Below are positions 46,168 to 58,160 of a stretch of DNA of 64,000 nt, one piece after another. The stretch lies in assembly GCA_023525975.1 (NCBI GenBank), contig CM042022.1:65802001-65866000 (forward strand), given 5' to 3'. The position numbers and the translations under genes are program-made. A model generated the notes under the pieces. That model ran no database searches, had not been told where the DNA came from, and saw only the letters and a program-made list of their open reading frames with translations. This stretch comes from Smallanthus sonchifolius (Eukaryota > Streptophyta > Magnoliopsida > Asterales > Asteraceae). Each line of letters opens with the position of its first letter. Position 1 is the first letter of the stretch.

Positions 46168-48178
46168 TGTAAGGCCCCTTTCCCGGGTGACCTCACTTGT
46201 TGGATTTACTCATAAACATAGTCATAAAAATTGAGCTTAAATTTAAAACGTTCGATTTCAATCATTACATAATGTAACATGACATGACATAACAGCGGAA
46301 GTCTTTAAAATTAAGTACATAACATTTGTCTTAACATATATAAAAGTGGGATGTCAGTCTTGTGCCGGGTAACCTTCACGCCTTCGCACGACCCTTCCTT
46401 TCTGTACCTGAAATGTATACTAAAAGTCAGCTAACGCTGGTGAGTTCTAGTTTAAAACTATTAAGTATGATCATTCTTTTCTTTATAAGTATACATAATT
46501 ATATACATACATTTATATAAATACGTATTCATAGCTTTTACTTTTCTTTCTTCATTCTTATGTGATTACATAGATATGCATTCACCTTTTCTTTCCTTTA
46601 CATTCATTGGTCATACACATAAGGGTGATCAACCCGTCTTTTACTGCGTATATCACAAAGACATACGCCCTTAAGCTACCGTCGTAGCCCTTTTACTCGT
46701 CCGGTCCTAGAAACCGTCCGCCTTAACTTTGGTCCGGCCAACCTTCGGCCGTCCGTCTTACCCGTCCTACCGTCGTAGTCCGTCATATTCACCCGTCTGC
46801 CCTAAGGCATCCGTTTCCCACGCGAACTATTGTTTATGCAACCGTTATACTATTTTAGCATTTACTTCGACCGCCCATTTATGCTTTTTGTACGTCCTAG
46901 CTTGCAAAGGAACGTATCTTTCCCGGTTTCAAAATAGTCACGTGGTCGTCCGTCTACAGAAGTAGCCGTTAGCTTCGTTTCCGTCCATAATGTATACATA
47001 CATTCATAACATGCAATATAAATAAATATAAAGCAAGATTTCATTTATTTACGTTATGCCATTCTTTCATTCATTCTTTGTAAACATACGTTTCATTCTT
47101 TGTTCATAATTCATTCTCATATATATATATATATATATATAAAATATATATTAGCATATCACGTATGATCACATTAGCATTCATATCATTTATTCATTTA
47201 GTGTATACATTTCAGCCCCAAAACATTTAATAAGGTTTGCATATAACAAAGAAGGGGGCACATAGAACTCACCTGAAAAGTTAGTCCTAGTTGTCCTAAA
47301 CAAAGGTCCAACAACGTCACGTACGATCTGAATTAGGTAGTTTAAATACACATCATACCCAACCCCGACTCTAACGGTTTAATCATTCTAAACATACTGA
47401 CTTTACTTACTGGTCTGCTGCCTGCGCACTTAGTAAGTGCGCAGGGCCTTGCTCATGCGTACTTGACAAGTGCGCAGAGCATTCTTCTTGCGTACTTGGT
47501 AAGTATGCATGATCTTTCTCCTGCGTACTTGGTAAGTACGCATGATCTTTCTCCTGCGTACTTGGTAAGTACGCATGATCTTTCTCTTGCTTACTTGGTA
47601 AGTACGCATGATCTTTCTCCTGCGTACTTGGTAAGTACGCAGGACGTCCTTCCTGCGTACTTGTTAAGTACGCAACACCTGTTTCCTGGACAAGTCCGAA
47701 ATTTTTGCATGTTAATCCGATCATGCTAATCTTACAATTTTCTTCGATCAAAAGGTGCGGTTTTCACTCTAGATGCTAGTTCTAAGCTTATTTTCAAGTT
47801 TCATCCATAAAAACGTCTCCTATTTAGCTAAAATCCGAGAAACCATAAAATGAATAAAAACTCAGTTTAAGGTCGAATCGTTACCTGGATTGTGATTCTG
47901 ATTCGGAGGCTTTGTTCACGAGTTTAGTAGTAACGTGCTCCTTAAATTTCGTGTCGATCCGTCAACTTTCTCTCTCTAGACCCGACTCTCCTTTCTCTCT
48001 CTAGCTTGCAAGTGTTGGTGAAAAATGAGAGCTTCAAGGCTGTCTTGGCCTTTATATACCTGGGCTTCGCTCGGCCCGTTGGAGCCGAGCCCAAGCCCGT
48101 CCGTTTTTCTTTTGTTTTACGATGATTAAGTCTCTATCGCGTTATTATTTACTAATTTACTATTTTTGGGGTGTTACA
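46168..48178 (-). mobile_element. Gypsy solo LTR (TGTAACACCCC family), 2011 bp
   Basis: On the minus strand starts TGTAACACCCCAAAAATAG and ends GGGGCCTTACA, collinear with the LTRs of G2 and G3 (shared CCCGGG/GTGACCTCACTTGTTGG end and GGGCTTCGCTCGGCCC block). The minus TATA box TATATAA is at plus 48052-48058. Flanks CGCCC/AGTCC do not match well, so the target duplication is decayed or lost. Orientation as G3. Confidence 0.75.
47423..47674. repeat. Eight-unit array of GCGTACTTGGTAAGTACGC palindromes
   Basis: Eight units at about 33-bp spacing (spacer ATGATCTTTCTCC-like). Unit 1 has GCGCACTT/AAGTGCGC, with both arms changed together, and unit 2 has only one arm changed. About 375-630 bp downstream of the TATA box on the minus strand. 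Confidence 0.93.
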
Positions 48179-48652
48179 AGTCCATAGGCTGGACATCTTG
48201 TTGGATACATTGCTTTTTGAGACCTTCCCCGTAGGCTGGACATCTCGTTACATTGGGATCTTGAGTGTCATGGACTCACAGCCTCCCAATTTATCAACCA
48301 TTTATTTACAGCATGCATGTTTACTTTTATCTTGCACGCTCATGCTTGTTATATTCCTAACCAGTCGTCACCTTAAAACTTTATAACGGTTTATCCACAA
48401 TGCATTAAAGAGGTTTATATATAGGGTGTACCAGCGGCGTACCCACCACCCCTTTAACACTTTGTGAATACACCGTTACTCCATTTTAAGGTTTAGACTC
48501 GTTTCCATCACACATTTACATTAGCACGTACTGCATGATTTATTACCATGCATTCACACATTCATATTTGTTACATATGTCATTATTTTTTATCATGCAT
48601 AGCATGATTTCTCATCATGATTTCATACCCATTCCTGATCTAATTCCTCGTG

Positions 48653-50345
48653 TGTAAGGTCCCAAACCCGGGAACCCTACTTGTTGGCATACTTGACAAG
48701 CACAATAGTTTTAGATGTTAAATAGTCTCACAAATCCAGTGGAAAAAGTCAACCCATATCCAACATCCCATCGCCATAACATAAACAAATATTCAAATAC
48801 TAAAATCCAAACAAAACATCAATAGTACATGAATGCCAATACTCCATCACATTCCGGGTAACCACTTGCCATCCCAAGAGCCGCCAGCCTACTCCTTTTC
48901 CTTACCTAAAATACATGCTAAAAAGTCAGCTATGCTGAGTGAGTTCTCTAGTGAGTTATTAGGGATGATCTATCCCAAAAATCGTTATCGTTTCATAAGT
49001 CGTTATAGCACGTTTGGCATTTAAAAAGGTTCACCACATTTCTCATCATTAAACTCTTCTGAAAATAATTCATTTAATACAATTTAATCGATAGTATTTC
49101 CCGTTTGCTGCATTTTCGGTTACTAGCAAACACAAGTCCCCGCCTAACCGTCGTTAGATCCAACACCCCGTTTGACCTCGTTAAACACAACCACATGTAT
49201 TCACAATAACATCCCGTCACATCCTTCACGTACGTAACACATAAATAACACACATACGCAAGCATATAAATTATTAAAATAAACCATTCGTCACAACTAG
49301 TCACATAGGCATTGCGTTTAGTAAAACACTTACGTCACATGTATTTTGTGCCCAAAATAGGAAACATTTTAAAAGAGTTGGGCGATAGAAACTCACATTT
49401 ATGCGATACGACCCGCTTCATAGAACTCCCGTGCACCTCACCTACGCCGTTCGACTTCACCCCTACAACACATAATTTACGAGTCAATACATGACCCGTG
49501 GTTTAATTTAGACTCACACGGTTGGATCGTCACCTTTCATGGCCAACCCAACCTATCTCGCTGCCACGCACGACTAACTCGCTCCGCGTTCATCTACAAT
49601 CGATATTGGACATCAACGATCACTCGTGGCCTCATCCCGGACTCCCGCCAGCCGCTAGCCGGCCTACCACATCGTCTACGGCCTTCGGCCGACCCTTCCC
49701 GTCTCCGCCTCCCCCTTGCCTCTCTCACTGCTGCCGTTGCTGTAACACGCCGGCCCATCCGCCCTGCGCGGTCACGGGTCCTTCGTACCCCATCTTCGAC
49801 CACCCTACGATCCAACCGGCTACCCTTGGGGGTCTCGGCCAAGCCTCGTGCACTCGCATGGGGGTTCCAAACAATAAATAAACACAATTATGGAATGGTT
49901 TTCGTGATTATACCTTTAAATAGGAGAACACGTTCCAATCGAATACCCGATTAAACTCGTCTTCCTCAAAAGCTCGACTTTTGCAAAACCCTAGGATTAA
50001 CAATGTGTTAAAATAATGACCCGTCAATCAAAACGCGTAACGGAGGATTAAAGATTACGAAAAATACCTCGAATAGATCTCCTAATACGAGAAGCACCTC
50101 GTTTCCTCCTCTCCCCTTTCTTGCGTCCGAGAACCACAAATCGGAGCCCTCCCATTGCCGTCGACCATAATAGGGCATCCCCATTGGCCGAGTTTGGCCC
50201 ATGCGCATAACCGGTCCCGCATGTTCGCCCCTTTTTGCGTTTTAGAATCAATCCCGTTAAGTCCTCGTTGAATCTCGTTAACTCTTTTACAAATAAATAC
50301 ATTTATACAAACCCTGTTATTTCATAAAAAAACCGGGATGTTACA
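48653..50345 (-). repeat. 3' LTR of gypsy G2, 1693 bp
   Basis: Minus strand TGTAACATCCCGG ... CCGGGTTTGGGACCTTACA. Has a GC-rich stretch at 49610-49860. Confidence 0.8.
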
Positions 50346-52487
50346 AGTGTTCCCCCCTAAACGAGGTTTCGTCCTTGAAACCTGCGTTATTCAGAAATAA
50401 ATACGGATAACGCTCATGCATCTCCGGTTCCCAGGTAGCCTCGGATCCTTTACGGTGCTTCCATTGCACTTTCACGATAGGAACCACTTTCTTTCTCAAT
50501 CTCTTTTCCTTTCTGTCCAGTATAGCAACAGGTTCCACAACATAATTCAACTTATCATTGGCCACGATGTCATTTAACAGCACGTGCTCCGTAGCGTCCG
50601 CCAAACACTTCCGTAGATGGGACACATGAAATGTTGGGTGTATCCCTGCTAGTTCTTCTGGCAACAACAGTTGGTAGGCGACACTACCTACACGCTCCTC
50701 GATCTTAAACGGTCCGATATATCGCAAACTAAGCTTCCCACGCTTCTGAAATCTAATAACGCCCTTACAGGTCGACGCATTTAACATAACAAAATCACCC
50801 ACGTTAAACTCTATGGGTCGTTGTATCCTATCGGCATACGACTTCTGCCGATCTTGCTCGGCTTTCATCGTTGCTTTCACGGTCTCAAACTTCTCTAACA
50901 TTTCTTTTACCATGTCTAGGCTCCCTAGTTCTTTCTGCCCAATCTTGCCCCAACAAACCAGGGTCCTGCACTTTCGTCTGTATAACATTTCGTACGGAGG
51001 CATCCCAATAGTTGTGTGATAACTATTGTTAAAAGAAAATTTCGCCAGTGGTAGGTGACTGTCCCATGCAACACCAAAATCGATAACACATGTGCGAAGC
51101 ATTTTTTACAACATCTGTATCGTTCGCTCGGACTGTCTGTCAGTCTGAGGATGATGCGCCGTACTTATATGTAATCGACTCCCCATAGCCTCGTTGAATC
51201 TTTTCCGGAATTTGGATGTAAACCTTGTGTCTCTATCAGATACAATAAAAATTGGCACCCCGTTCCTAGCAACAATCTCGTTCACAAATACCTCTGAGAA
51301 TATTTCTAACGAAAACGTTTCCCGAATAGGTAGAAAATGGGCACTCTTGGTTAAATGATCAACCACTACCCAAATCGTGTCATGCCCTTTTACCGTCTTG
51401 GGCAGTTTGGTAATAAAATCCATAGTGATATGTTCCCATTTCCACTTCAGGATCTCCAATGGCCGAATCTTGCTATACGGTTTCTGATGTTCAGCTTTGA
51501 CTTAAAGCACATCAAGCATTTACTCACGTATTGTGTCACATCGTACTTCATTCTTGGCCAACAGTAGTTTCTCTTCATATCCTGATACATCTTTGTAGTT
51601 CCAGGATGAATCGAGTATCTTGACTTATGAGCCTCGTCAAGCACCTTCTCCCTGAATCCTCCAAACCTCGGTATCCACATACGGTCATCCCGTACCCGTA
51701 CACCTAGACTATTCTTGGTCAATAACTCGCGTTGATCGAAAATCCGCTCTTCCTTCAACCCCTCATCGCGGAATACCTCAGTTTGCGCATCTCGTAACAA
51801 TGTCAGAAAATCAGGTGTTATAATAAATTGACACACTTTGACCCTGATCGGTGCGTGCTCCTCTTTACGGCTTAATGCATCTGTAACTACATTCGCTTTA
51901 CCTGGATGATAAAGAATCTCACAGTCATAATCCTTTATCAATTCAAGCCACTTTCGTTGTCTCATATTCAGCTCCTTTTGTTCAAAGAAGTATTTTAAAC
52001 TCTTATGGTCGGTATATATTGTGCACTTGACTCCATAAAGATAATGCATCCAAAGCTTAAGTGCAAACACCACCGCCGCTAACTCTAGGTCATGAGTAGG
52101 GTAGTTCGCCTCATGAGTATTCAACTTCCGCGACGCATAAGCGATTACTTCCCCCGTTGCATCAACACGCAACATAATCCCAAATATGAAGCATCCGAAT
52201 ATACTAGTAGATCATTCGTTCCTTCCGGAAATGTTAACACCGGTGCCTCCTTCAATCTCTTCTTCAACTCTTGGAATGCAATATCTTGTTCCACTCCCCA
52301 TGCGAACTTCACCCCTTTCTGAGTCAACCGAGTTAAAGGCGTTGCTAACTTAGAGAAGTTCTGAATGAACTTCCTGTAGTAGCCTGCCAAACCTAAGAAA
52401 CTACAAACCTCGGTCAGAGTTTTTTAGGCGTGCTCCATTTTACTACTGTCTCAATCTTGGCAGGATCCACCATAATTTCTTCTGTAT
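50341..52487 (-). pseudogene. Gypsy G2 pol: RT end, RNase H, integrase, chromodomain
   Basis: RT end and RNase H: EEIMVDPAKIE near 52470, LAGYYRKFIQNF near 52375, VYSDASYLGLCCVLMQ near 52190, TDHKSLKYFFEQ near 52000. Integrase: the HHCC zinc-binding segment near 51590-51490 has lost residues. The core has MDFITKLP near 51410 and VSDRDTRF near 51235; the glutamate segment reads DRQSERTIQ near 51120 (usually DGQSERTIQ). C-terminal chromodomain-like segment: VKVQWKHRKGSEATWEPE near 50440. The frame shifts near 51460 and 52160 and has a stop near 51105. The stop codon of the last segment is made by the first bases of the LTR (TGTAA). Not functional. Confidence 0.87.
50346..50358 (-). other. Polypurine tract of gypsy G2
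   Basis: Minus strand AGGGGGGAACACT directly before the LTR start TGTAACATCC. Confidence 0.8.
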
Positions 52488-53060
52488 TGATAACGTGCCA
52501 AAGAATTGTACTTGTAGATGCATTTATGTGTGACAGGCACTATGGATATTGTACTAATTTGTAATTATCTTTTGTATTATCTTTAATTAGCCTTGGTTGT
52601 ATTTGTCTTTATCAAGTTATAATCGTGTATGTTTACTCTTGTACTTGTAATCGTTTATTTTAGTTGTATGCAAGTATTGGGTACCGTACAAATACGCAGA
52701 GGAACTTGTTCACGCGTATTTGTTCTGTACGCATACTTTGTTCCTACGTACTTGATAAGTACGCATGAAGGAATTGACCTTTGCACTTGTTAAGTACGCA
52801 TGACATTGGTCTAGTATAAGTAGCTGAGTCCAAGAACTTGTAAGTACGCTCTCAGTTTGTATTCTCTGTTCCAGAACTTTTGGAGAGCCATTGTACTTGT
52901 AATCGATTTTCTACGATAATAGACCATGTATTTTGTTACTTGTGTTTGTTGTCATTGTATTTGTCATATTACGTTCTGTCTAGTCTCGGGGATTCCGCAC
53001 CTTGGCGGACTAGATCAACAAACGCACACGAATACGATCCGAGACACCAGGGGACCTACA
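52488..53060 (+). repeat. 5' LTR of Copia C2, 573 bp
   Basis: TGATAACGTGCC ... GGGGACCTACA, directly followed by the primer site. The left boundary is inferred from the break in the G2 reading frame. A TATAAG box lies near 52815. Confidence 0.7.
52716..52803. repeat. ACGTACTTGATAAGTACGC palindromes in the Copia C2 LTR
   Basis: Two good copies and partial ones just upstream of the TATA-like box. Core and flanking GCATGA are the same as in the gypsy solo LTR array at 47423-47674. Confidence 0.8.
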
Positions 53061-53062
53061 AG

Positions 53063-53074
53063 TGGTATCAGAGC
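53063..53074 (+). other. Primer-binding site of Copia C2 (iMet)
   Basis: TGGTATCAGAGC two bases after the LTR. Confidence 0.9.
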
Positions 53075-53411
53075 ATTTGCTCTTGATCTGGAGTGTTGCG
53101 AGTGTGTTAGGAGTATTTTTTGACAAAGTTTACATCGATTTACTTGTTTTGGAACCTACATTTGGTGATTTTCAATCTTGAAAACTACCCTGCTGAGTTG
53201 TACTTGTTCAGCCCTGAAAATCCCAAAATCCATCCTTGTTTGTTGTTGTTTGAGTGATCCGTTCATCAAGGATTGTTTAGAATCGGGGTTCTAAACTTTT
53301 AGCTAGATCAATTTCACCATTGCAACTATATTTGAAGATTTCAAAATTCTCACGTCACCTGAGTTTGACCAGACAAGCGGGTGGATAAAAAGTTCAAGAA
53401 AAGAGATTTGG

Positions 53412-53630
53412 CGTACTTATTTGTGTTTGACACTGTTTCTGCGTACTTATTCAGTTGCTGCGTACCTATGAAGTATGCAAGATCAATTCTTTGCGTAGTT
53501 AATTCTCTCTACATGCGTAGTTAATAAGTATGCAAGAACACTTCTGTTCATGCGTATTTAACAAGTACGCAAGGGTTAAGTCATATACGTAAGTGTTAAT
53601 AAATACGCAAGACCAAACCACAAGTACGCC
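53412..53630. repeat. GCGTACTT/AAGTACGC repeats in the Copia C2 leader
   Basis: About seven decayed copies (e.g. GCGTATTTAACAAGTACGC) between primer site and gag ATG, so they would be part of the genomic RNA leader. Confidence 0.75.
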
Positions 53631-53671
53631 ATTTGGATTGTTTGTTCTGAATTTTGACCAAGTCCTTCACA

Positions 53672-56525
53672 ATGTCGAATATTCAGAATATTAGCAGCAT
53701 GTTGAAAGACAACGAGATAGGGACTTCGCAGAAACCATTGGAGTTATTAAACGTGAATGACTATTCCAACTGGAAATCTAGATTCGAGGAGTATGTTTTG
53801 TATAATGATTCTAACATGTGGATACCCATTCTGGAAGGGTATAAGCATCCGACACATGAGTTTTTAGGTGAGACTGTTCCCAAACCAATTTCAAGACTTG
53901 ATGAAGCTGAAAAGAATGCTTATGACCTTGAAAAGAAAGCACATGGTTCTATTACTATGGCTTTGACTAGAGAATTATTTCACAGCTTTCGTGGGTATGA
54001 CACTTCTAAGGATATCTAGGAGGCTATTAAGAAGAGATTTGAGGGTAACAACGATGTGAATAAAAGTAAGAGAGAATTATTGAGGAAGCAGTACGAATGT
54101 TTTAGATATATGGAAAATGAATCTACTGATGACTTGATCTCTAGATTCTATCATTTGCAGACTGAGCTGAAAGCTTATGAACTGAAGTATCCCGATGATG
54201 AGTTAGTTGAAAAATTTCTCGATGCAGTACCTCCAAAATTTGACATATATACAACAATGCTTAGAGAAAGTAGCAAGTTATATGAGTTGAATATTGATAC
54301 TGTTATAGGGAAGATTCAGGCACATGACATGAACTTGAAAAAGAAAGAGACTGGAGCTAGATCTCAAGTTCAAGACCCCACACTTTACTTTGGGAAGACT
54401 TCCACTTTGATGTCATCTGGTCCCGGAATTGCTTTATTCTCATGGAATACTAATCAAGATAAAGACAATTTGAATGTTTATGGAAACTCTACATGCTTTG
54501 CTGCTTTAGGATCCAGTTCTTTTAATCAAAATTCCTCAAGAAATACTACCACTTCATCATTTACTCACAAAAATGCTATTGCTAAGATTGCTGAAGATCA
54601 TATAGCTTTATTTTCATCTTATATACTTGCTTACGAGAACTTCATTGGTGGGAAGCTTATAGATCCGGAAACCATTGAAGAAGATTTTAATCAAGTTGAT
54701 CCTGATGATATGGAAGATATTGACATCCAATGGAATATGGCTATGATCTTGAGATGGGCTAAGCATTTTCTAGCTAGAACTGGAAGGAAGTTCATAGCTG
54801 GACATTCTAATGGAAGAGTCGGTTTTGACAAGTCAAAGGTTAAATGTTATAATTGTCAAAACTTTGGGCACTTTGCAAGGGAATGTCAGAAAGACAAAGC
54901 ACCAGCATCTGGTTTTACTAGACCGAGTCCGCGAAACAACCAAAGTTACAACAATTCGAATAACGGAAGTCAGAACCAAGGAGCTACATCAAATGCATTG
55001 GTAGTACAACAAGATGAAAGTTTTGACTGGGGTGTTCATCTGGAGGATGCCATTATAGCACAAACTCAAATTGGATTGATGGTAGAGATTGTTGAGATGA
55101 TGGAAGCAGAAGAGAGGGAAGCTGCAGCTGCTGTCCAACAGGAATATGCGCTGGCACTTATGGCTATTGGAGAATCGTCAAGCACCGGTGAGGTAGATTC
55201 TAACTCTTTTGCTATTGTTTCTTGTTTAAATTGTAAGATTTTGAAAAATGAGAATGATCGTATCCATGATCAACTCGAACCACTTCATATTGCAGCACTA
55301 AATTATAAAGAAAATGAAAAACGTTTTAAAGATTCAATTGAAAACCTTAAGAAAGATAGACATGATTTTTCAATAAAAATTTAGTGAACAACAATTTCAC
55401 TTAGATGTTGCATACAAAGAATTAGAGAAGAAAAATGTTGAACTGGGCAAACTGCAGAATGAAATTTTGCAGTTAAGTGGCAAAATTGAAAAATTGAAAA
55501 ACTCTCATTTTGTTGTGGAACACTATGAATTCGTAATAAGATAAATGAATGGCCAAGGTATAGGTACCAACGCCATTCCTCCACCAGTAAACGGCATGTT
55601 TGTCAACGGGCCAGTTGATATCGATCTATCATCTTGTTTGAATGAGTCTTCAGGTAAGGCTAATTCAGTTTCAGAGAGAAATGAGGTAGGTGACTCTGTC
55701 AACTCAATTGATGAAACAAAAGTTAATGGAGTTGTCTCAAAGGAAATGTTTGATGAACCAAAGGTTCATAAAGATATTATTACCGATCGTGATAATTGTA
55801 TCTTAACTGAACCCGATGTTATTGAGTCTAACCATAAATTGAAAAATTTTCTTTATGGATGTTTTAAAACCATTAAACAATCCAAGAAAGAAAAATTTGC
55901 AAACAAACTTGGAAAGAACTTTCATGTGAATATCAAAAAGAATTATATGTCCAAGGCTCAAGCAGCATCTGTTCAAGCACAAGCTGATGTTCCTCAAACA
56001 CCTCCCTCTGTTCATAAAAGTGAATCCTCCACATCCAAAGTGAAGGAGCCTTACCAAAGAATTCACAAAGAGAAAAGAGTTTGCTTTCATTGTGGCATAA
56101 CAGGTCACATTCTTGTGAACTGTCCTGATAAGAACCAGGAGAAGAAGCCAGTTGTTCCACAACAGGCTGCATCTCCTAAGAAACCGCCAGTGAAGCAAAT
56201 GTATAGACCTATTCCAAAAATGGTGAAACCCCTAGTTGAGCAAATGGTAAAGCCACAAGAAACACCTGTGGCTGTACCATCTGTTATGAAACGGGATAAA
56301 CAACCTGCTAGTCCTAGTGCATCTACATCTGGTAGTACACAATCTGGTGAGAAACCTGTGGTCAAACTCTCTAAACCACAGATGAGACGACTGAATAAGA
56401 AATTGAGAAAACTTAAACAAAAATTTGCTGAATGTCAAAGTGGTGTACATTCTTCTAGTTCACCATCTGTTAATAATAAAAAACCTAATGCTTTAAAGAA
56501 AAAGAAACGGAGGTCATGGAATTAG
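53672..56525 (+). pseudogene. Copia C2 gag region
   Basis: The first ATG at 53672 starts a frame with LLNVNDYSNWKSRFEEYV, the Copia gag opening. An amber stop at 54017 interrupts it (a TGG to TAG change by context). The frame continues from 54020 with the gag helix region (LRKQYECFRYMENESTDDLI) and MEDIDIQWNMAMILRWAKHF near 54710-54770, then a zinc knuckle CYNCQNFGHFAREC near 54845. After a +1 shift near 55380 comes a heptad-rich coiled-coil stretch to 55540. A TAA separates the next frame (55545-56525), which has a second knuckle CFHCGITGHILVNC near 56080 and a basic tail. Two knuckles and a coiled coil resemble Sirevirus-type gags. Confidence 0.8.
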
Positions 56526-56691
56526 AAAAGCAAAAACTCTCAATCTTCTAATTCAGACTCTCAAAAGGAGTCACCAATTTTGAATAGACACGACCGTGAG
56601 TTAATAGAAGTTGTTTATTTTGAGAAAATTGGATGGCCCAAGACCACAACGGCTTCAGTCTCCAAATCTAACTAATTTCTTTTGACTCGTG

Positions 56692-57260
56692 CAGGGAGTT
56701 CCAAAAGGGACTATCACAAACCGCTGGTATGTAGATAGTGTATGTTCCCGGCACATGACAGGCAACATGGCATTGCTTCAAGACGTTAAACCATTCAGAT
56801 GCGGCTATGTGGCCTTTGCAGGTGAGAAAGGCGGAAGTATCACCAGTCAAGGCGTAGTATCAAATGGATGTATTAGCTTCAATAATGTCAACTATTGTGA
56901 AAAGATGAAGCACAATCTTTTAAGTGTCTCCCAAATGTGTGACAAGGAGTACTCAGTGATGTTTGACAAGTCAGAATGCCTGGTTGCTATGTGGTTCCTG
57001 AGGAATGGATTCTGATGAAAGCACCAAGAACAAACGACACATATCAGATCGATATGAGTGTGGCAAAAACCACCACATTAGTTCCTACTTGTTTACTTAC
57101 TAAAGCGACAGAGATTGAATCAATCTTGTGGCATAGGAAACTCAGACACATTTCTTATAGAAAAATGAATCATCTTATCCGAAACAGTTTAGTTATCGGG
57201 GTTCCTAAGCTGAGATTTTCCATTGCAGATGACTGTATGTCCTGTAAAAAGGGCAAATAG
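56692..57260 (+). pseudogene. Copia C2 protease and gag-pre-integrase segment
   Basis: Protease motif WYVDSVCSRHMTG near 56727: the glycine of the DSGCS signature is valine, which should destroy activity. Flap-side LLSVSQMCDKEY near 56920. A frameshift near 57000, then gag-pre-integrase LWHRKLRHISYRKMNHL near 57130 with the zinc pair CMSCKKGK near 57235, then a stop. Confidence 0.8.
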
Positions 57261-58160
57261 CAACGAAAATATCACAAGCCCAAGATCCAAAACTCTATAG
57301 ATACCCCTTTATAGCTTTTGCACAAGGATTTATTCGGCCCTATAACTATCAGGAGTATTGGAGGCAAGTTATACTGTCTTAGTTGTAACTGATGATTACT
57401 CACGTTTTTCTTGGATTCAAGATGTTAAACCATTCAGATGCGGCTATGTGGCCTTTGCAGGTGAGAAAGGCGGAAGTATCACCAGTCAAGGCGTAGTATC
57501 AATAAGGAAACACGTACAGTTGAAGAATTGTTTGAAGTGGATTGCGGTAAACACAACATTCCACCAGAACCAACAGGACCATCGTGGGGTTTTGATTATG
57601 ATACTGTATTCAAGTCTTTTAATATTCCTACCAATCTATCTGCTAAAGACAATGCCAATTTGTATCATTATTGTAGTGATAGCGATAACTCCATTTTCTC
57701 GACAAGATCCACTGTACCTATTCCAACCCCTAATCCTAATGCCGCATCTGCATCTGAAACTCATGAAAGTGACATGGAAAAGGATACTAATATTTAAGGT
57801 GACGATGCTCAAGTTGATCCTAACAGTGTGGAAGGAAATGAAACCTCAGTTGATCATATCAATGTTGAATCTTCTTCTGGTACACATGATGTGGGGGAGA
57901 TTAGAAATATCAAGTCAGATATCCAAGAACCTATAGTACCAAAGACTAGAGTGCATAAGAATCATCCAATTGGAAACATCATTGGTGATCCTAATGCTGA
58001 AATTCAAACTCGTCATAGAACCTTTACGAAGAACACTAGTCTTTATGCAGAAATACTTGACACAGGAATTATGGAAAACTGTTTGCATGTTGCATTTATA
58101 TCCCAAATTGAGCCGAAGAATGTGAAAGAGTCTCTCACAGACAACTGATGGATAGAGGCA
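57261..58160 (+). pseudogene. Copia C2 integrase remnant with foreign 87-bp insert
   Basis: The integrase starts normally (KDLFGP near 57324, VVTDDYSRFSW near 57381). It is then replaced at 57416 by a copy of the protease region. It resumes about 170 residues later in the family alignment at NKETRTVEELFEVDC near 57505 in another frame. The DDE catalytic core is therefore gone. The linker to reverse transcriptase (57510-58160) is acidic and disordered. Confidence 0.8.
57416..57502 (+). repeat. 87-bp copy of protease sequence 56777-56863
   Basis: Identical to 56777-56863 except one C/T. In frame at its left edge, out of frame at the right. Confidence 0.95.

Larger units (their letters stand above)
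45633..48652 (+). mobile_element. Degenerate gypsy LTR hosting a solo LTR and cut by G2
   Basis: Starts TGAAACACCCTACTATTTATT, close to the TGTAACACCC start of gypsy LTRs. It contains repeated CCGTAGGCTGGACATCTTGT units (46030-46145 and 48179-48262), which are interrupted by the insertion at 46168-48178. Each unit is bounded by ACAAGA/TCTTGT. Cut at 48652 by the end of gypsy G2. Confidence 0.5.
48653..52487 (-). mobile_element. Gypsy G2 (Tekay-like chromovirus), 3' part; interrupted by Copia C2
   Basis: Minus strand from right to left: end of reverse transcriptase, RNase H, integrase, chromodomain, purine tract, 3' LTR (48653-50345). At 52488 the frame is cut within the reverse transcriptase by the LTR of Copia C2. 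The missing 5' half should lie beyond the right edge of the window, after C2. Confidence 0.85.

Noticed and set aside
47423..47674. CRISPR-like look of regularly spaced palindromes (also 9670-9908, 61466-61890)
   Set aside because: Plant nuclear LTRs; the spacers are also repetitive and no cas genes are present. These are LTR tandem repeats.
47407..47751. Open frame with a repeated STQEKDHAYLP-type peptide
   Set aside because: It is the palindrome array read as protein: the unit is 33 bp, a multiple of three, so any frame repeats. It lies inside a solo LTR and has no independent coding signal.
49522..49887. Overlapping GC-rich frames on both strands
   Set aside because: Located in the GC-rich part of the G2 LTR. 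Long frames on both strands are expected from composition.
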